Counted from the first letter of the stretch, positions 11,237-23,169 are shown. The stretch is 64,000 nt of DNA from Mesocentrotus franciscanus (GCA_037976565.1 CP137683.1:2080637-2144636); one strand, 5' to 3'. The notes: a model not told the origin generated them from the letters alone. Numbers and translations are program-made.

Positions 11237-11359
11237 GTACTACATTCGTACAATAATCCTGTTTCAGTTTTACAAGGCTTTATGAGAAGCAGCGAATCAC
11301 ACTGGGCCTCTTTATAAATTTGACTTCTATCGCTCCAGGGAAGCCGGTCAAAAACTCGC
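11237..11359 (+). pseudogene. ACE pseudogene exon 4
   Basis: Acceptor 'ttcgcag', donor 'gc|gtaagt'. The frame reads YYIRTIILFQFYKAL, stop, EAANHTGPLYKFDFYRSREA then GQKLA. TGA (11283-11285) stands exactly where the family has Cys, and the Cys expected shortly downstream (in H-K/Q-C-D-I-Y) is Phe here. Both members of a conserved disulphide are therefore gone. Confidence 0.88.
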
Positions 11360-11999
11360 GTAAGTTCATAAAAAGACTTTCTACTAGAAATGTTTGCTAT
11401 TTCTGAGTAATCTACGAGCGTTTAAAGAAATCCCAGAGAAATTGTAAGGAAGATTACATGATATAGTTACAAAGTAGGGCCAGCAGGAAGAGCAGATTTA
11501 ATACTAACGAAGCTACCCTGGGCAAATAAGACCCGAAAATCAAGTAATTTAAGTTAGTAACTGTTTCCCAGCATACGGATCAAACACGGACTCGATTATA
11601 TAAATGAGATGCGAGATATTATTTCGATTCGCTTGTAACTAATAGAAATTACAATAATTACATTTCATTACTTTCTCAGGCGGGCCAATGAAAAGAAAAT
11701 TGCACTGTGTGGCCTCACTTCGAGGTGTGTCCACATAACCTGTACGTGATAACCATGTGTAACAAACATACGCATACAGTCACCCACACCCGCGTGACTT
11801 CCCCTACGCCCCCTCCATCCTCCCGCAAGACCTTGACACCCTGCTGTGATGAAAATGATGATGATGGTGATTAAGACAATAAAACTTTCTTCTCCATCTT
11901 CTTCTACTACTACTGCAAAAGCTGCAAAATATGATGTGTGTTTCAAATCTAATGATACTGCTAATCATACACGCTTTGACCAATGGCATACCTTTTGTT

Positions 12000-12566
12000 A
12001 TAATTCTTGACATGCCTTCATTTTTATATATCCGACTTACATTTATATTATAAAGATATTTGATATGAAACTTACATATATTACAGTTTTCACGTTTACC
12101 AACAATATAGAACGAATTGCTAGGCTAAGTGCAGCAATGTGCGGAATTTGAAAAGAGGAAGATTAAAATAATAAACTGTCACTAATCTTTCAGGGAAACA
12201 TGACTCGAAACTAATTGTTTAGATGTGATTTTTACACCAGATTTAACTAACATTTATCACTCTAATACCCCCATCGTAAAAAAAACAAAGGGTAAACAAT
12301 TAATTGTCTAAGTAGTGTAAATATTAACTATATGGATAGATAAATAGGTGAATAGAAATCATAGGGCCGCGAAATTTCCGTGTAGATCGCTTCGCGTAGG
12401 TATTTGAACCAACAGTAAGCATAAGAGTAAGTTTCAGAATTGGAAATGATATTACACTGTATTTGGATTCGGGATACCAATGACACAAAATAAAGGATTC
12501 ATCGCAGACGGGTAGAAGTTACTAAGCAAGCTGTATTGTTTATTGCGTGAAAGTCTAATATGGATA
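12000..12566. other. Intergenic stretch with no recognised feature
   Basis: AT-rich. I see no exon with paired splice signals, no repeat structure and no similarity to other parts of the window. Confidence 0.6.
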
Positions 12567-15490
12567 AAAGAGTCACAAACTCAATAGGTATCAGCAAAAA
12601 ATTAAAGACGATTAGAAATCAACCAGTGGCGGATCTAGGAGTTATTGAAATAGGGGAGAGGGGGCAATTCCAAACGTCTCTCTGTTGAACAAACAAACGA
12701 AAACAAACGACAAATTAAACGCAATGGAAGATTTTTTTTAATTCTGGTGCTTTGGGGGTTCTAAAGTTTAATGGGAGAACTGAAACACAAATATAGGGGC
12801 CCCTTTTTCTACTTTTAGGGGGGCCTGTGCCCCTTCAACCCCCTGGATCCGCCATCTAGATAAATCACAAATTTATTAAGCAACAACCTGTGTATAAATG
12901 TAAGATAATCACCATTAACCAGAAGTAAAAGATGTGAACCCTATAGAAAAACATCACCCCCGAATGGGGTACATAATTTCTGTGAACCTCACAATACTTG
13001 CACCCTGGACGCGAAGAGTGGTTTAGGCCTGTTGCGTCATTTGACTGACATAGGACTGCGCCATTGACTGACGCAGCACATGACGCGCTATGTGAGAGTG
13101 ATATCACTCTAGATAATGCAAAAAGAACAGCGCAATACATTGCTTTGTGTAACTGACGTACGCTCTGAAACCTGTTCTCCAGGCTTGATTACCGCAGGTT
13201 ATAACGTAATCAAAATGACACCCTGTGTGCAGCATTGAATCTGAAAAGGTGCAAATGTGCACCTTTGAGGGTGCAAGATGTGAGAATAGAATCCTACAAC
13301 TCTCAATTTTGTATCCTTCAGGTTGCTATTATGTGATGTAACTGTATATCTTTCTGCATTTCTCTTTCTCTCTTTACTACATATTCATTTTAGTTGAGTT
13401 GTCTGTTTTCTACTTTTCTGCCGTGAATTTATTCATAAAATGTAACAATTGGCGAAAAATTCACTAAAATTATGAGACTTACATTTCCAACACACCACAC
13501 AATAAAATGCACAATTCAAATACAATATATGTACCTCTTAACATATGACCCAACTAGTAAATGACAAAAAAATTAATGTACATTTATTTGACACACATTA
13601 TGTAATTTTCCAAAAATATAATGCAATAATAGAAAAAAGGCAACAATTCATTTGTATTCCTTAGAAATTGAAAGTATGATTAAAACTGCATTACGTACAA
13701 TATTAAATTACAGAAATATAGAATGAATTTTTAAAGTTTCAAGATGTTTCTTGAAAAAAAATAGGTTCTATTCCTGGCTTTTTCCTTCTTGATTTTGACA
13801 TTTTTCTTTCTTCTTTGTGAACTTAAGAGCTCAATTTAAATTAAAACATAAACAAAATTAATTTATCAAATACACTTGAAAATGTAGTTTGATAAGGAAT
13901 TGATGTAAAATATATATATATAAATGCTTTAAATAAATTAATGTAATTACGCTTCGTAACCCATAACTCCTGATATATACAATATTCTATTCCAACCTCT
14001 TTGGTGAAAAATATCAGGTTAGAAATTATCTTTGCACTAGATATCCATTGTTCTCAGCCTCTATTTGTGTTTGCTTTTCAAGAAAGACAGAAAGTAAAAG
14101 CATCAAGATTTTAATATTTACAATATGTTTTTTTTTTAATTAAACCAACATCACTCTCATTTAAACGGTACTTCGAGGAGTCGACTTATCTACTTAGTAA
14201 ATGAAGGCATATTTGTGTGAATTATGCAATCTTGAGTTATGTGATCATGACGATTGAAATATATTTTTTGTTGTTCCTGGAATACATCTGTTGACTCCAA
14301 GGTGAATACGCTTGAATATGCATTGGGACTCACGGCCTGTATTTAGGTAAAATTTAAACCAGTCGCGAGGTATTAATAGGCTCTTGTTGAAATCGGGTTT
14401 AAGAAAGGAAGTCTTAGTTGTTCTTTTGTTAAACGTGATTTTAGACCCAGTGTCGGGTTAAACTGAATAAGTAGAATAAGAGACGTATGGTCCAATGTGA
14501 TTGATGCAATATGACTGAAAAATATTATGTGACTAAATATATTTTAAGGGATACATTTGTTAAATCCGAGGCGAATACTCGTAGTATTCAAACAGACACA
14601 TCGATTCTAACATTTCAGATGTATGGATTGGTAGTACTGGTGATTATTCCAATGTTGGTTGTTAGCATTAACAGGGGAGCAATATGTAAAATAACAGGGG
14701 AGAATGTGTCGTCCGTTGATGTGAGTACGTATCCAAAATGAGAGTGCACCCGCTCTTGTCCATTCTAGGCCTTGGCAGGCAGCTCGCTTCCTGCAAAGGA
14801 GAAAGTACGATTTTCCCCTTATATTATAATTTTGAATAACCTTGAGAAGAAAAAAAGGCTAATGACAATGAAAAAAAAAAAAAAAAACATTAAATCGTAG
14901 AGAAAGGAGAAGTAGAAGAAAAAGGACGAAGAACGAAGCGAACTAAATCAAAGTTCGAGAAGAAAGTGCACTATGAAGGGAATTTTTTTCTAAACACAAG
15001 AAGACTAAGGCAGAGAATAAACATAGAGGAGGAAAAAGAACAAAAGAAGTGGCACAACCCAATGGGATTAAGAGAAGGGAGGAGAAACAAGACAAAGGTA
15101 TAAACTTACATGGAATACACGAGAAATAAAATCATGGTGATATGATTATACAGATACATATTTAAAGAATAGAGACTCTTTGCTCGCTTTGGTATGCTAA
15201 TGTGACAAAGAGTGACCTACCACAGTCAACGTTTGGCGCCACACGCACAATCTGTATGGAACATAATGATTCACACAATGTGGCAGTCTCGGGTTTATGC
15301 GGTTACAATTCGAAGAGTGAGGTAGTGTTAATAATTATAGATTTATAGGCCTGTATTCTAACTAATATTTAAACCCGGTGCTGGGCATAAGTTTTTTGTT
15401 CAAAATAAATGGAAGTTAGTCTGAGTTCTAAGATTTCCTTCGTTAAACGTGATCTTAGATTCAGGGTTGTTCTTAACTGAATGAGTAGAC
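12567..15490 (+). repeat. Large dispersed repeat arm B
   Basis: Shortest and least interrupted of the three arms; it serves as the empty-site reference for insertions in A and C. Homology with arm C continues past its right end to about 16110 (31640 in C), so B and C share flanking gene DNA. The left boundary is at 'gagtcacaaactc'; C and A extend further there. Confidence 0.85.
12624..12854 (+). mobile_element. hAT-like relic inside arm B
   Basis: Starts CAGTGGCGGATCTAG and ends GGATCCGCCAT. Counterpart of 5275-5515 and 27214-27617. Confidence 0.55.
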
Positions 15491-15505
15491 AGGATCCTTT
15501 TAGGC

Positions 15506-15777
15506 TTACTTCGAATCATCGGGTCATCGCGTCGGGTCAGGTGGTCGCGTTACCCGACCTTTTGTGAAAACATGCCTCTTTATTCACGAAATGTCGGGGG
15601 TAATGTTTGTGAAATAATCCCCTCTTATCTACAAATGGTCTGGTCCTATTTACCCGACACCTTGTGAAAACACGACGGCAAATATACGAAAGGGCGCGTG
15701 ATCTTCCGCTTCTGTTTCACAAAAGGTCTTGTGACGCGACCACCCGACCGGACGCGATGACCCGATGATCGAGGTAA
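15506..15777. mobile_element. Foldback MITE (CGGGTCATCGCGTCGGGT type), copy 1
   Basis: Inverted ends of about 60 bp, TTACTTCGAATCATCGGGTC and its inverse; the inner part repeats 'acccgac' and 'ttgtgaaa' words. Copy 2 at 30989-31264 has the cleaner right end. Both lie at the same place relative to the MS4A-like exon, so the insertion preceded the B/C duplication. Confidence 0.75.
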
Positions 15778-15798
15778 GTAATTGGTTAATAGTCTTAC

Positions 15799-15862
15799 CC
15801 TGTACAACATGGGTTCCCATCTGAGCTTGGATAGGTTGCATGCCACTCTGAGGGTAGTAAAC
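15799..15862 (-). CDS. MS4A-like exon 6 (Pro/Gln tail, phase-1 end)
   Basis: VYYPQSGMQPIQAQMGTHVV then QG; acceptor 'ttgtccag', donor 'cagg|gtaaga'. Duplicated at 31286-31349. Confidence 0.75.
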
Positions 15863-18800
15863 CTGGACAAATAGATGAAAATAAATATGAGAAGGTGAAT
15901 TTTATACACTTGAACAATGAACATTTTAGTTTCAGTTTCAATCCTAGGGTTGAGGGTTCAAATCTCTGCATGGCACTAACGTCCTTCGGCAAGACGTTAA
16001 TCCACGTTTGCCACGCTCCGTCCAGGTGTAAATGGGTACCTGGCAATTGCTTGGGTAACGATAATTGCAAAGCCCTCAGGAAGAACAGCATTGAAGATGG
16101 GTAAACAATATTATTATTATTATCAATTATGATTATTTATCATTATAAATATTATTATTATTATTATTGTTGTTATTTTTATTATTATAATTATTATTGT
16201 TGTTGTTATTATTATCATTATTATAGTTTATACGTCCAAGCCTGAACAATGGTATATATAACATTCCAGTTCTTACACCAGTGGTGGATATGCAACATGT
16301 CTCTTTCCGAGCCAGTTTTATCGTAATCATACATGTAACTGAACTTGATCGCAGGTATTTTCAAAACATCAACCTTGTATTGAAATAGCCTTGTTCGTTA
16401 ATACTGAAATGAACGTGTTACAATAACGTATTAGCTAATCGGAATATGGTTTTATGTGATATACTGTGGGGCATGGAAATTGGATTTAGTTGATTTCTTG
16501 AGAGTCTTTGCGATCGTGAACGCAAGAATTGCTTGGATCATGACATTTTCATAATTTGGAATGATGATATTACCATGGGGTTGTATTGGGCCTGTTGAGT
16601 AGGGGGTCGAGCGCAACAGCAGCTAAGACCACCGCAACAGATGGCACAAGCTACGATGGCGACGACGAACTCAGCGAACATCAGGATAGCGATCACGGAA
16701 CGGATGGCAGTGAGACCCTGAAAATAATGATGAAAGATTTAAAGAATCAACAACAGCGACAACAACAACACTTTTACAACACTACTACTACTACTACTAC
16801 TACTATGATGATAATACCAATAATAACAATCATACTACTACTACTACTACCACCATTACTAATAATAATCTATTCTACGAGAAGAAGAAGAAGAAGAAGA
16901 AGAAGAAGAAGAAGAAGATGAAGAAAAAAAAAAGAGAAAAGGAATAGTAATAGTAATAGTAATCATAGTTATGATGACAGTGATTATACGTATTTCTTAT
17001 ATAGTGCATTATGATAAGTCCCTATGCCCTTTACATGATAATACATTATGTTGATAGTTTTACTCTTGAAAATAATTACAATTTTATTTAAAATGTTTAG
17101 CCCAAAACTCGGAGCGGCGATGCATTGTAGCCACAAGGTTTAGTAGAACTCTAAAATACTGTTAGGATAAAAGATGATATGATATACGTGACTTACCTTG
17201 AAGCGCACATCGCCACATGAGTAGTCCATGGCGATGTCGGGATAAATTCCATCTTCTCCATAACTAAGGTTGTTGGGGAAATAATCTGGGCAGACGGTAT
17301 CTACGCTAAAAACAGCTCCAATGATCTCCATTGCACACACGAAGACTGCTTGGATGGCGGCCAAGATTGACATGACCAGGTAGGCCACGATCTGAGGTAC
17401 GAACATGGTACGAACACAATACGAACAAAAAATAATATTTAGCAATAATACACTATAAAACAAGTTGGATGACATTTTAATCAATAATGGGTAAATAAGG
17501 ATGTGGTTAGTTGAGAAATTTACCTGTTATTCCCTAAAATGTCATTATAATAAGGCATACGCAGAAGTAGGGTAAAATTGACAAGGAGTAAGAGATTTAG
17601 GACATTTGTAATGTTGAGATGACTTATTGTGGATCTCTCTCATTGGCAATTCAGTCCATATCATTCAATGAGAAATATTCCATTGGTACAGGAAATATTC
17701 TTGGCACATAAATTATCATTATTATTTTTGTAATGCCTTTCCCATTTTGGTACAATTGAATTTGCTTTCTCTTTCAATTTCAATGATCGGTTTCTCTGGT
17801 TGTATTCTTCCTTCAAGCAAACTTTCTGTGAAGGGTTATTTCTCTAAATTAACATTTCGGCTGGCCCATACACTCCCATAATCATGATAAGATATACCAG
17901 GTACTCGATTTCAATGAGCTATTAATAGAATATCCCACATCAACCGTTCATAGCAACCTAATAGATATCTCAAATGCATTTTCATTTCTTGAGGTCGAAA
18001 TTATCTTAAATTTGAGTTAAACAAGAACAATGCTACTCACCACACAGTTATTCTTCTTCTTAGAACATGCTCCAAGAATTCCAGCAGGTAGGAATATCTG
18101 GTAAATATCATTTAAGAAAAAAATGAATTGTAATTTTATAAAAGGGGTTTTCCATGCATGGTAAGCCCTATGTTTAATGAAAAAAAGAATAATTTCGTCG
18201 GCAGAGAGACAAAAGCCCAAACTCGATCTACGTCAAGTGATAATATCGTTATATCTCGCCGGACAATACTTCTGCTGCCTTTGATCAAGAGGGTCGGATT
18301 GATTTTTAATTGCAATAATATTGAACGTATCTTGCAATTCTATAGTGAAAAAGAAATTGAAGGTTTTACTGTTCACTCGCTCAGTCGCTCAGACAAGGGG
18401 AGTTGATTGGGTGTTTGTCAAAAACAAAGCTGGTCGAAAGGAAAAATAACACTTTATATAAAAAGGTATTTATATTCAATCATACTCATATGATGACCGA
18501 CCAGAACAAAATAAGGTATAGAGAGTTCAACATTTTAAGAAGCAATTGTGTGTTTACTATCAAGAAATTCTAATTAAGATCCATGTGTGAATACTTGTGT
18601 TTAATTATGATTATCATATTTTTAAATGGGAATAAGCGTCCCGTCCATTACATCGCTGCATGCTGAGTAACTGTTAATTATATATTTCGAATCTTACGCG
18701 ATCTTACAAGACGTTCAATAACGGAATCAACGTAAAGCAATTTCAATAGCCTTTAGCGTCACCTTATAACAAGTGCGAACATGAATATGACATATTACGT

Positions 18801-20824
18801 AATCCGTATATGTTCTCTAAAGGTAATACAATAAGGTATTGAAAGTGCCCTTGAGCTGATTTCTTAAAAGTCTTTGCGATCGTGTTCGATATACTCACGA
18901 AAATGGTTGCACCGATGGACGGTCCCATGGGACCAAGATAGCGTTCATAGCGGAACTGCAGATAGATGGTCACACCAGAAAGGATGCTAGCAACGATGGC
19001 TAGGATGAGCTGGATGATACCCGTTGTCATGCCAATGGAGTGTTTAAACCACTCAGATCGGCCTCCGCAACATCCTTGGTTTTGTTGGACAGGGATGTTC
19101 TGTAAGTAATAGTGAGGTCAAAGGAGGTGACGATGATGATTTAAGATTTAACTAATAATCACCACTGAATAATCTTAGACCTATACGAGCCAATCTATTA
19201 TTGTTCTATAATCATCTTCAAAACTATGGTCGGGAGGTCATCACAATCTTCAGCATTTTAACACTTCTTTAATGATTCTTCTCGTCGCAGTAATACATTA
19301 TTTTCAGCTACGACAACCACTCCATCTCAAGGCAAACCGCCTCCTTCTCATCATCAGCAACAGCTGCACCCTCAAAAATCATCGTCATCATCATCATCCA
19401 CCATCACCACCACCACCACTATCACCAACATCTCCATTATCTCCATCTTCACCACCACCATCTTTAAAGCGCATCAAATTTTATGTACCGAGAAGTACTG
19501 CTCTCCTTTCGTATAAATCGTTAATCCAACCAATCTTTGACTATTGTTGTACAGTCTGGAGAAATGGCAATGAAAGCCAGCTAAATCGTCTCCAAGTTCT
19601 ACGGAATAGAGATAATAGAGCCACTAATTTGTATAACACGCTAAAGGTCGATCAACTCGAAGAAAGGTGGAATAAGCAGTCAATTTTACTTGTATTCAAA
19701 TTAGTAACATAACATTGCCCTACCGTCACTATGCTCACGGATCCATCTTAAATCACACAACTACATGTTACGTAATATCAATTGCCAAATTGAACTGCCA
19801 CGGCCACATACAAATTAACTCAGAAAGAGCCCTCTCTATTTAGCCTCTAAACTTTTCAATAACCTACCGGCAAACATCCGATTAGAAAATAGCCTGGCAG
19901 CGTTCGCACGTTTTATATCTCTCTCTTAAATAATACACCCCCTCCATTGTTTCTGTTATCCAAGTAATTTTGAATTCATCCTGTTTGTTTTCATCTTATT
20001 ATGTTGTTATGATAATTGTTGTGATTTCTTTTGTATATAATGTTTGTATTCCTTTACTTGTTGAGTTCAATTAAAGGTAAAGACCAGTTTTGGAAACGCC
20101 CCTCTCTCAAAAAATGAAATGGAAGCTCTCATTACCAATCATGTGAAAGAATATGTTTTGACTAATACGTGATGATACAAATTTTGCCGGGAAACCGCCT
20201 GCTAATTGATATATTTGGTAAATTATTATATCTCGTGGGACCAAATAGATATCGTGCACGTGGTCGCGTAGTCCCATATACATCTTTCTGTGTACAGTGC
20301 TTGTAACTTTACCAAGACTGGGCCAAATTTCTTATCATTTTGATGATTCCAGAACCTTGCAGTACACACCAATACTTATATGCTAGATGATCAACCTTTT
20401 CTGATCGATTCCACAACGTTTCTTTCACAATGCAATCGCATGACCTGAACTGGTCTTTATCTTTAATGTCATATGCACGGCCTTGCTGAAAAGCAGCTTC
20501 TAGCTGATAGCAGGCTTTTAAACCGTGATTAAATAAATAAAATACAAAAAATATCACCACCATATCCATCACCATCACCATCACCAGATTCACCACCATC
20601 ACCATCATCATGCAGCATCGCCTCACCTGGATGATGAAGCTTTGCTGTGGCTGTGCTGTATACACACCCTGTGGCTGGGTTGGGCCGTTAGGATAGACGA
20701 CCGGAGCATTGGTAGAAGTGTAAGAGGGCGGTGTCTGCTGCTGGGGCTGAGTAATTTCAACGGCTTCCTCAGCATCCTGCTGCTCCTCATTCGGGATCAA
20801 CTGTACATCCATTTTGTTTTCCAT
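15799..20824 (-). CDS. MS4A/CD20-like four-span membrane protein gene (3' end not found)
   Basis: Six coding exons with GT-AG borders splice into one open frame of 286 codons so far: 20824-20627, 19099-18899, 18097-18041, 17391-17197, 16717-16574, 15862-15799. All joins are phase 0 until the last, which ends in phase 1, so at least one more exon with the stop lies further left. The product has a Gln/Pro-rich cytoplasmic N-terminus with a PPSY (PPxY) motif at residues 32-35, TM1 (residues about 90-110), TM2 across the exon 2/3 join, TM3 at the start of exon 4, a loop with CPDY...SCGD cysteines, and TM4 in exon 5 followed by a Cys cluster (CCGGLSCCC). The C-terminal tail is again Gln/Pro-rich. 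This layout, with phase-0 introns between the spans, fits the CD20/MS4A family, whose members act as membrane adaptors or channel-associated proteins. No substrate can be assigned. Confidence 0.82.
15932..16103 (+). mobile_element. tRNA-derived SINE, copy 1 (A box deleted)
   Basis: Keeps the B-box-like GGGTTCAAATCTC and the body ('ccaggtgtaaatgggtacct', 'gccctcaggaagaacagcat') but lacks about 47 bp containing the A box that are present at the same position in 31421-31620. Ends in an ATT microsatellite. Confidence 0.75.
16103..16225. repeat. ATT microsatellite tail
   Basis: TTATTATTATT with short interruptions, following the SINE body. Confidence 0.92.
16574..16717 (-). CDS. MS4A-like exon 5 (TM4 and Cys cluster)
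   Basis: 48 codons, acceptor 'ttttcag', donor 'atg|gtaata'. TM4 IRSVIAILMFAEFVVAIVAC is followed by CCGGLSCCCARPP, a likely palmitoylated juxtamembrane cluster (inference). Confidence 0.82.
16778..16935. repeat. ACT and GAA microsatellites
   Basis: ACT units (about 16780-16806), then a mixed stretch and a GAA run (16879-16919). The plus-strand ORF across it is antisense to MS4A-like exon 5 plus low complexity. Confidence 0.93.
17197..17391 (-). CDS. MS4A-like exon 4 (TM3 and extracellular loop)
   Basis: 65 codons, acceptor 'acctcag', donor 'aag|gtaagt'. TM3 is IVAYLVMSILAAIQAVFVCA; the loop contains VCPDYFPN and YSCGD cysteines that may pair. Confidence 0.85.
18041..18097 (-). CDS. MS4A-like exon 3 (end of TM2)
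   Basis: 19 codons IFLPAGILGACSKKKNNCV, acceptor 'tttaccag', donor 'gtg|gtgagt'. AGILG followed by a basic KKK turn is the usual end of TM2 in this family. Small in-frame exon. Confidence 0.82.
18899..19099 (-). CDS. MS4A-like exon 2 (TM1 and start of TM2)
   Basis: 67 codons, acceptor 'cttacag', donor 'ttc|gtgagt'. NIPVQQNQGCCGGRSEW then TM1 IIQLILAIVASILSGVTIYL, a short loop, and GPSIGATIF opening TM2. Confidence 0.85.
19376..19470 (+). repeat. CAT/CCA simple-sequence tract
   Basis: catcatcatcat then caccaccaccac runs immediately before the LINE fragment. Confidence 0.9.
19478..20060 (+). pseudogene. 5'-truncated LINE fragment (C-terminal reverse-transcriptase region)
   Basis: The ORF part (to 19712) contains LLSYKSLIQPIFDYCCTVWR followed by NGNESQLNRLQVLRNRDNRA, the thumb/post-RT region of CR1/Jockey-type LINEs. 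The catalytic domain is absent; downstream sequence keeps broken similarity and then an AT-rich 3' region. Lies in MS4A-like intron 1, antisense to the gene. Confidence 0.75.
20627..20824 (-). CDS. MS4A-like exon 1 (start codon, PPxY N-terminus)
   Basis: 66 codons from MENKMDVQLIPNEEQQ to ...QPQQSFIIQ, donor 'ccag|gtgagg'. A second Met at residue 5 could also start. An 'AG' just before the ATG ('cccaag|aATGG') could be the acceptor of a 5' UTR intron. Q/P-rich, no signal peptide, as expected for a cytoplasmic N-terminus. Confidence 0.8.
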
Positions 20825-21239
20825 TCTTGGGAATTAACAAGCGATGGGATGTTGACAACATGAAAAGAAAGTTGAATATTAGGCCGTTGATATGGGACTG
20901 GTATCATGGGGAAGGAGTGTGGGGAGGAGTGTGTGAAGGAGTGTGTGTGGGGGGAGGAGAACGTGTGTGTGTGTGCGGGGGGGCACTGGTCTTGGAATGC
21001 GAATTATATATACCATCGATGAGGGGAAGGGTGCCGGAGGGCCCCTGGTCCTCTTCTCCTTTTTTATTATCCTTTTACATTCCCTCTTTTTCTATCTTTT
21101 TCTTTCCCCCTTTTTATCATTCGGAAGTGGTGCTGGAGCTTATGGGGGAGGGGAGAGTAGGCGCCCTATGTTCTAACCTTATGCATACTCCTTGGAGAAG
21201 AGGAAAACAAAAACCAATCGGGGGTGACTGAATTGTTCT

Positions 21240-22600
21240 ATAAAATGACAGGTATTATCAATCTATTTTTTTATTTGTTTATGCAATTAAGCACATTCTT
21301 TGTTACTAGTATTCCATTAAAACCTAAAGTCGATGACGCGTTGGTAATTAAGCACACGATCACGCACAATCACACCAAAATATAAAAACAATGATAAAAT
21401 ACATAAGTGATAAAGTATCATTAAAATTAGAGATTAAAAAACTACGAAAATAAATGAAATTCTAAGTCAGTTTAGATTACGGCTGAAAGATTCAATTATC
21501 TTGTCACCTCGCAATTGCTAATTACGAGTCAAGATGATTGCTTAAAGAATACAAGGAACCATCTTGATTTGTAATTAATATGGAAAGTTTGTGGCGCAGA
21601 TAATCTTAGAAATTTGAAGAGCGCCGTCTCAACAACAAGCTAAATGTAAGATCTTTGACGAGAGGGAAAAGATTAAAACATAAACAGCTCAGCATTGTGA
21701 CTATCTCAGCTATGAGCTATGACTACCTCAATTGTTACATGGAATAGAATTTGAAGGAATCTTCGGAAAATGTTTTGGAACCTGCAAATATAAAATATGA
21801 AATCGAACAAATTTGAAATAGAAACTTCGAACTAAACCGGGAAAAGATTGTATCCGGACAACCAGCACATTATCATTGTAGATTGATACCCTACGTTAAC
21901 GTAACCTACCATCATTTTCTAGGTTTTACACGGTTTTAGTTTACACTGTCACCGTATTCTTTGTTTTTCTTGTATTTCATGCATGCTATCTACTCTCCAT
22001 TGTAAAGTAATGTGAGATTAGGTATACCATCAATAAATTCTGAAATGCATTGACGTCATTTTCGCGATAAAAATTGAGCTTGCACATGAGCTCTGGTCAT
22101 TAAACTGAATTCAAGGGCCGGTCACACAGCACCGATAACGAAAACGGTACCACAGAATATATCGGTGCTGAAGCTTTTTATTAAAAAGCCCAGGAACACT
22201 GGTTTAATGCCCCCCCCCCCCGAAAAGAAAATGACTATGAGTCCGATTATACTGTTATCGATAAAGCCTATCATTATATCACCTACAGTCAGTATGTTAC
22301 TTTGGTCCTGTTTATGCATAATGAATTAGATTATGAGAAATGTATGATCGATGTTACATATGTACTTTAATACAATGACTTTTTGTGTTTAAGACTTGGC
22401 AACGTGTCAACTGCTGTCCAATAGATTAGAAAGGAATTGAACAGATGCACTATGCACGTGTACAAGAAAAAGCATCCAGATTATTAATGATTCAAAAGCA
22501 CCAGACTTGGCGTAAATAGCCGAATTTGCCTGACCGCCAAAAATACAATCCAACAACGACAACAACACCGCTTTGCGTGTCAACAGCTGTACTACATGGA
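21240..22600. other. No gene recognised
   Basis: AT-rich non-coding DNA. A partial repeat at about 22115-22265 ('ggccggtcacacagcaccga', 'atcggtgctgaa', C10 run, 'gttatcgata') resembles the border of a foldback element but cannot be bounded. Confidence 0.5.
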
Positions 22601-22609
22601 ATGAAATAG

Positions 22610-22662
22610 AATTGAATAGAATAGAATAGAATTGAATAGGATAGAATAGAATGGAACAAAAT
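22610..22662. repeat. GAATA pentamer tract
   Basis: Repeated gaatagaat/gaattgaat units. Confidence 0.9.
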
Positions 22663-23167
22663 ACAATAGATTGTTGTTAATGTTTTCCCTCTTCCATGCT
22701 CTACAAAGCCCGGTATGGGGTAGTTGGCTAGCTGAATGACTCATTGAACTTAGAACCAGGGAGATGAAAGGAACAGCTCCCCTCTGACGTCATAATACTG
22801 TCAATACTGTAATAGCTGTCAATACTCAATCGTAGGCCAGCGCCTATATTTAAAGCTATATGAATGGGCTACGTGTATACTACATGTACTCTAATCATGG
22901 CCCCTTTAGTTTATGGTCGAATTATTAACCTATACCCCCATCGAATGTTCAGCATAGGGCTAACCCAATGTTTGCAAAAAGTTGATAGCCCTACTAAATC
23001 TGGAACCAGGCCAAATGTTGAGGGAAATAATAATTGCAAAGCAATGTTAATGTTTTCAATTCCATGATAAATATGGACAAAAATACCTTGGACTAGCCCT
23101 ATTATCAATATGAAACCTGTTTTTCTTTGAAATGGTGGACATAAGCTCTCTCACTCTCCACCCCCCT

Positions 23168-23169
<2 letters not shown>

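Larger units (their letters stand above)
6551..11359 (+). pseudogene. Angiotensin-converting-enzyme-like (M2 peptidase) pseudogene, four exon remnants
   Basis: Four separated segments translate, in order, to the C-terminal half of an M2-family zinc metallopeptidase catalytic domain: the zinc site (IAHHEIGHI), the SDINFL...SLPF...QWKWDL...VWW block, the PPVERTEKDFDRGAMYH block, and the FQFYKAL...HTGPLYKFDFYRS...AGQKLA block. The last two exons join at the intron position I recall for vertebrate ACE (within PYIR|YF). Splice signals are readable for most exons and introns are retained, so this is a duplicated, not a processed, pseudogene. In-frame stops occur in exons 1, 2 and 4, with an apparent frameshift late in exon 1. 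The N-terminal half of the domain and any downstream exons were not found; arm A abuts on the left and arm B on the right. Living family members are membrane-bound or secreted dipeptidyl carboxypeptidases; this copy should be inactive. Confidence 0.88.

Noticed and set aside
11283..11285. UGA at a Cys position read as selenocysteine in the ACE-like gene
   Set aside because: Other exons carry TAG and TAA stops and an apparent frameshift, and the partner Cys is Phe, so decay is the simpler reading.
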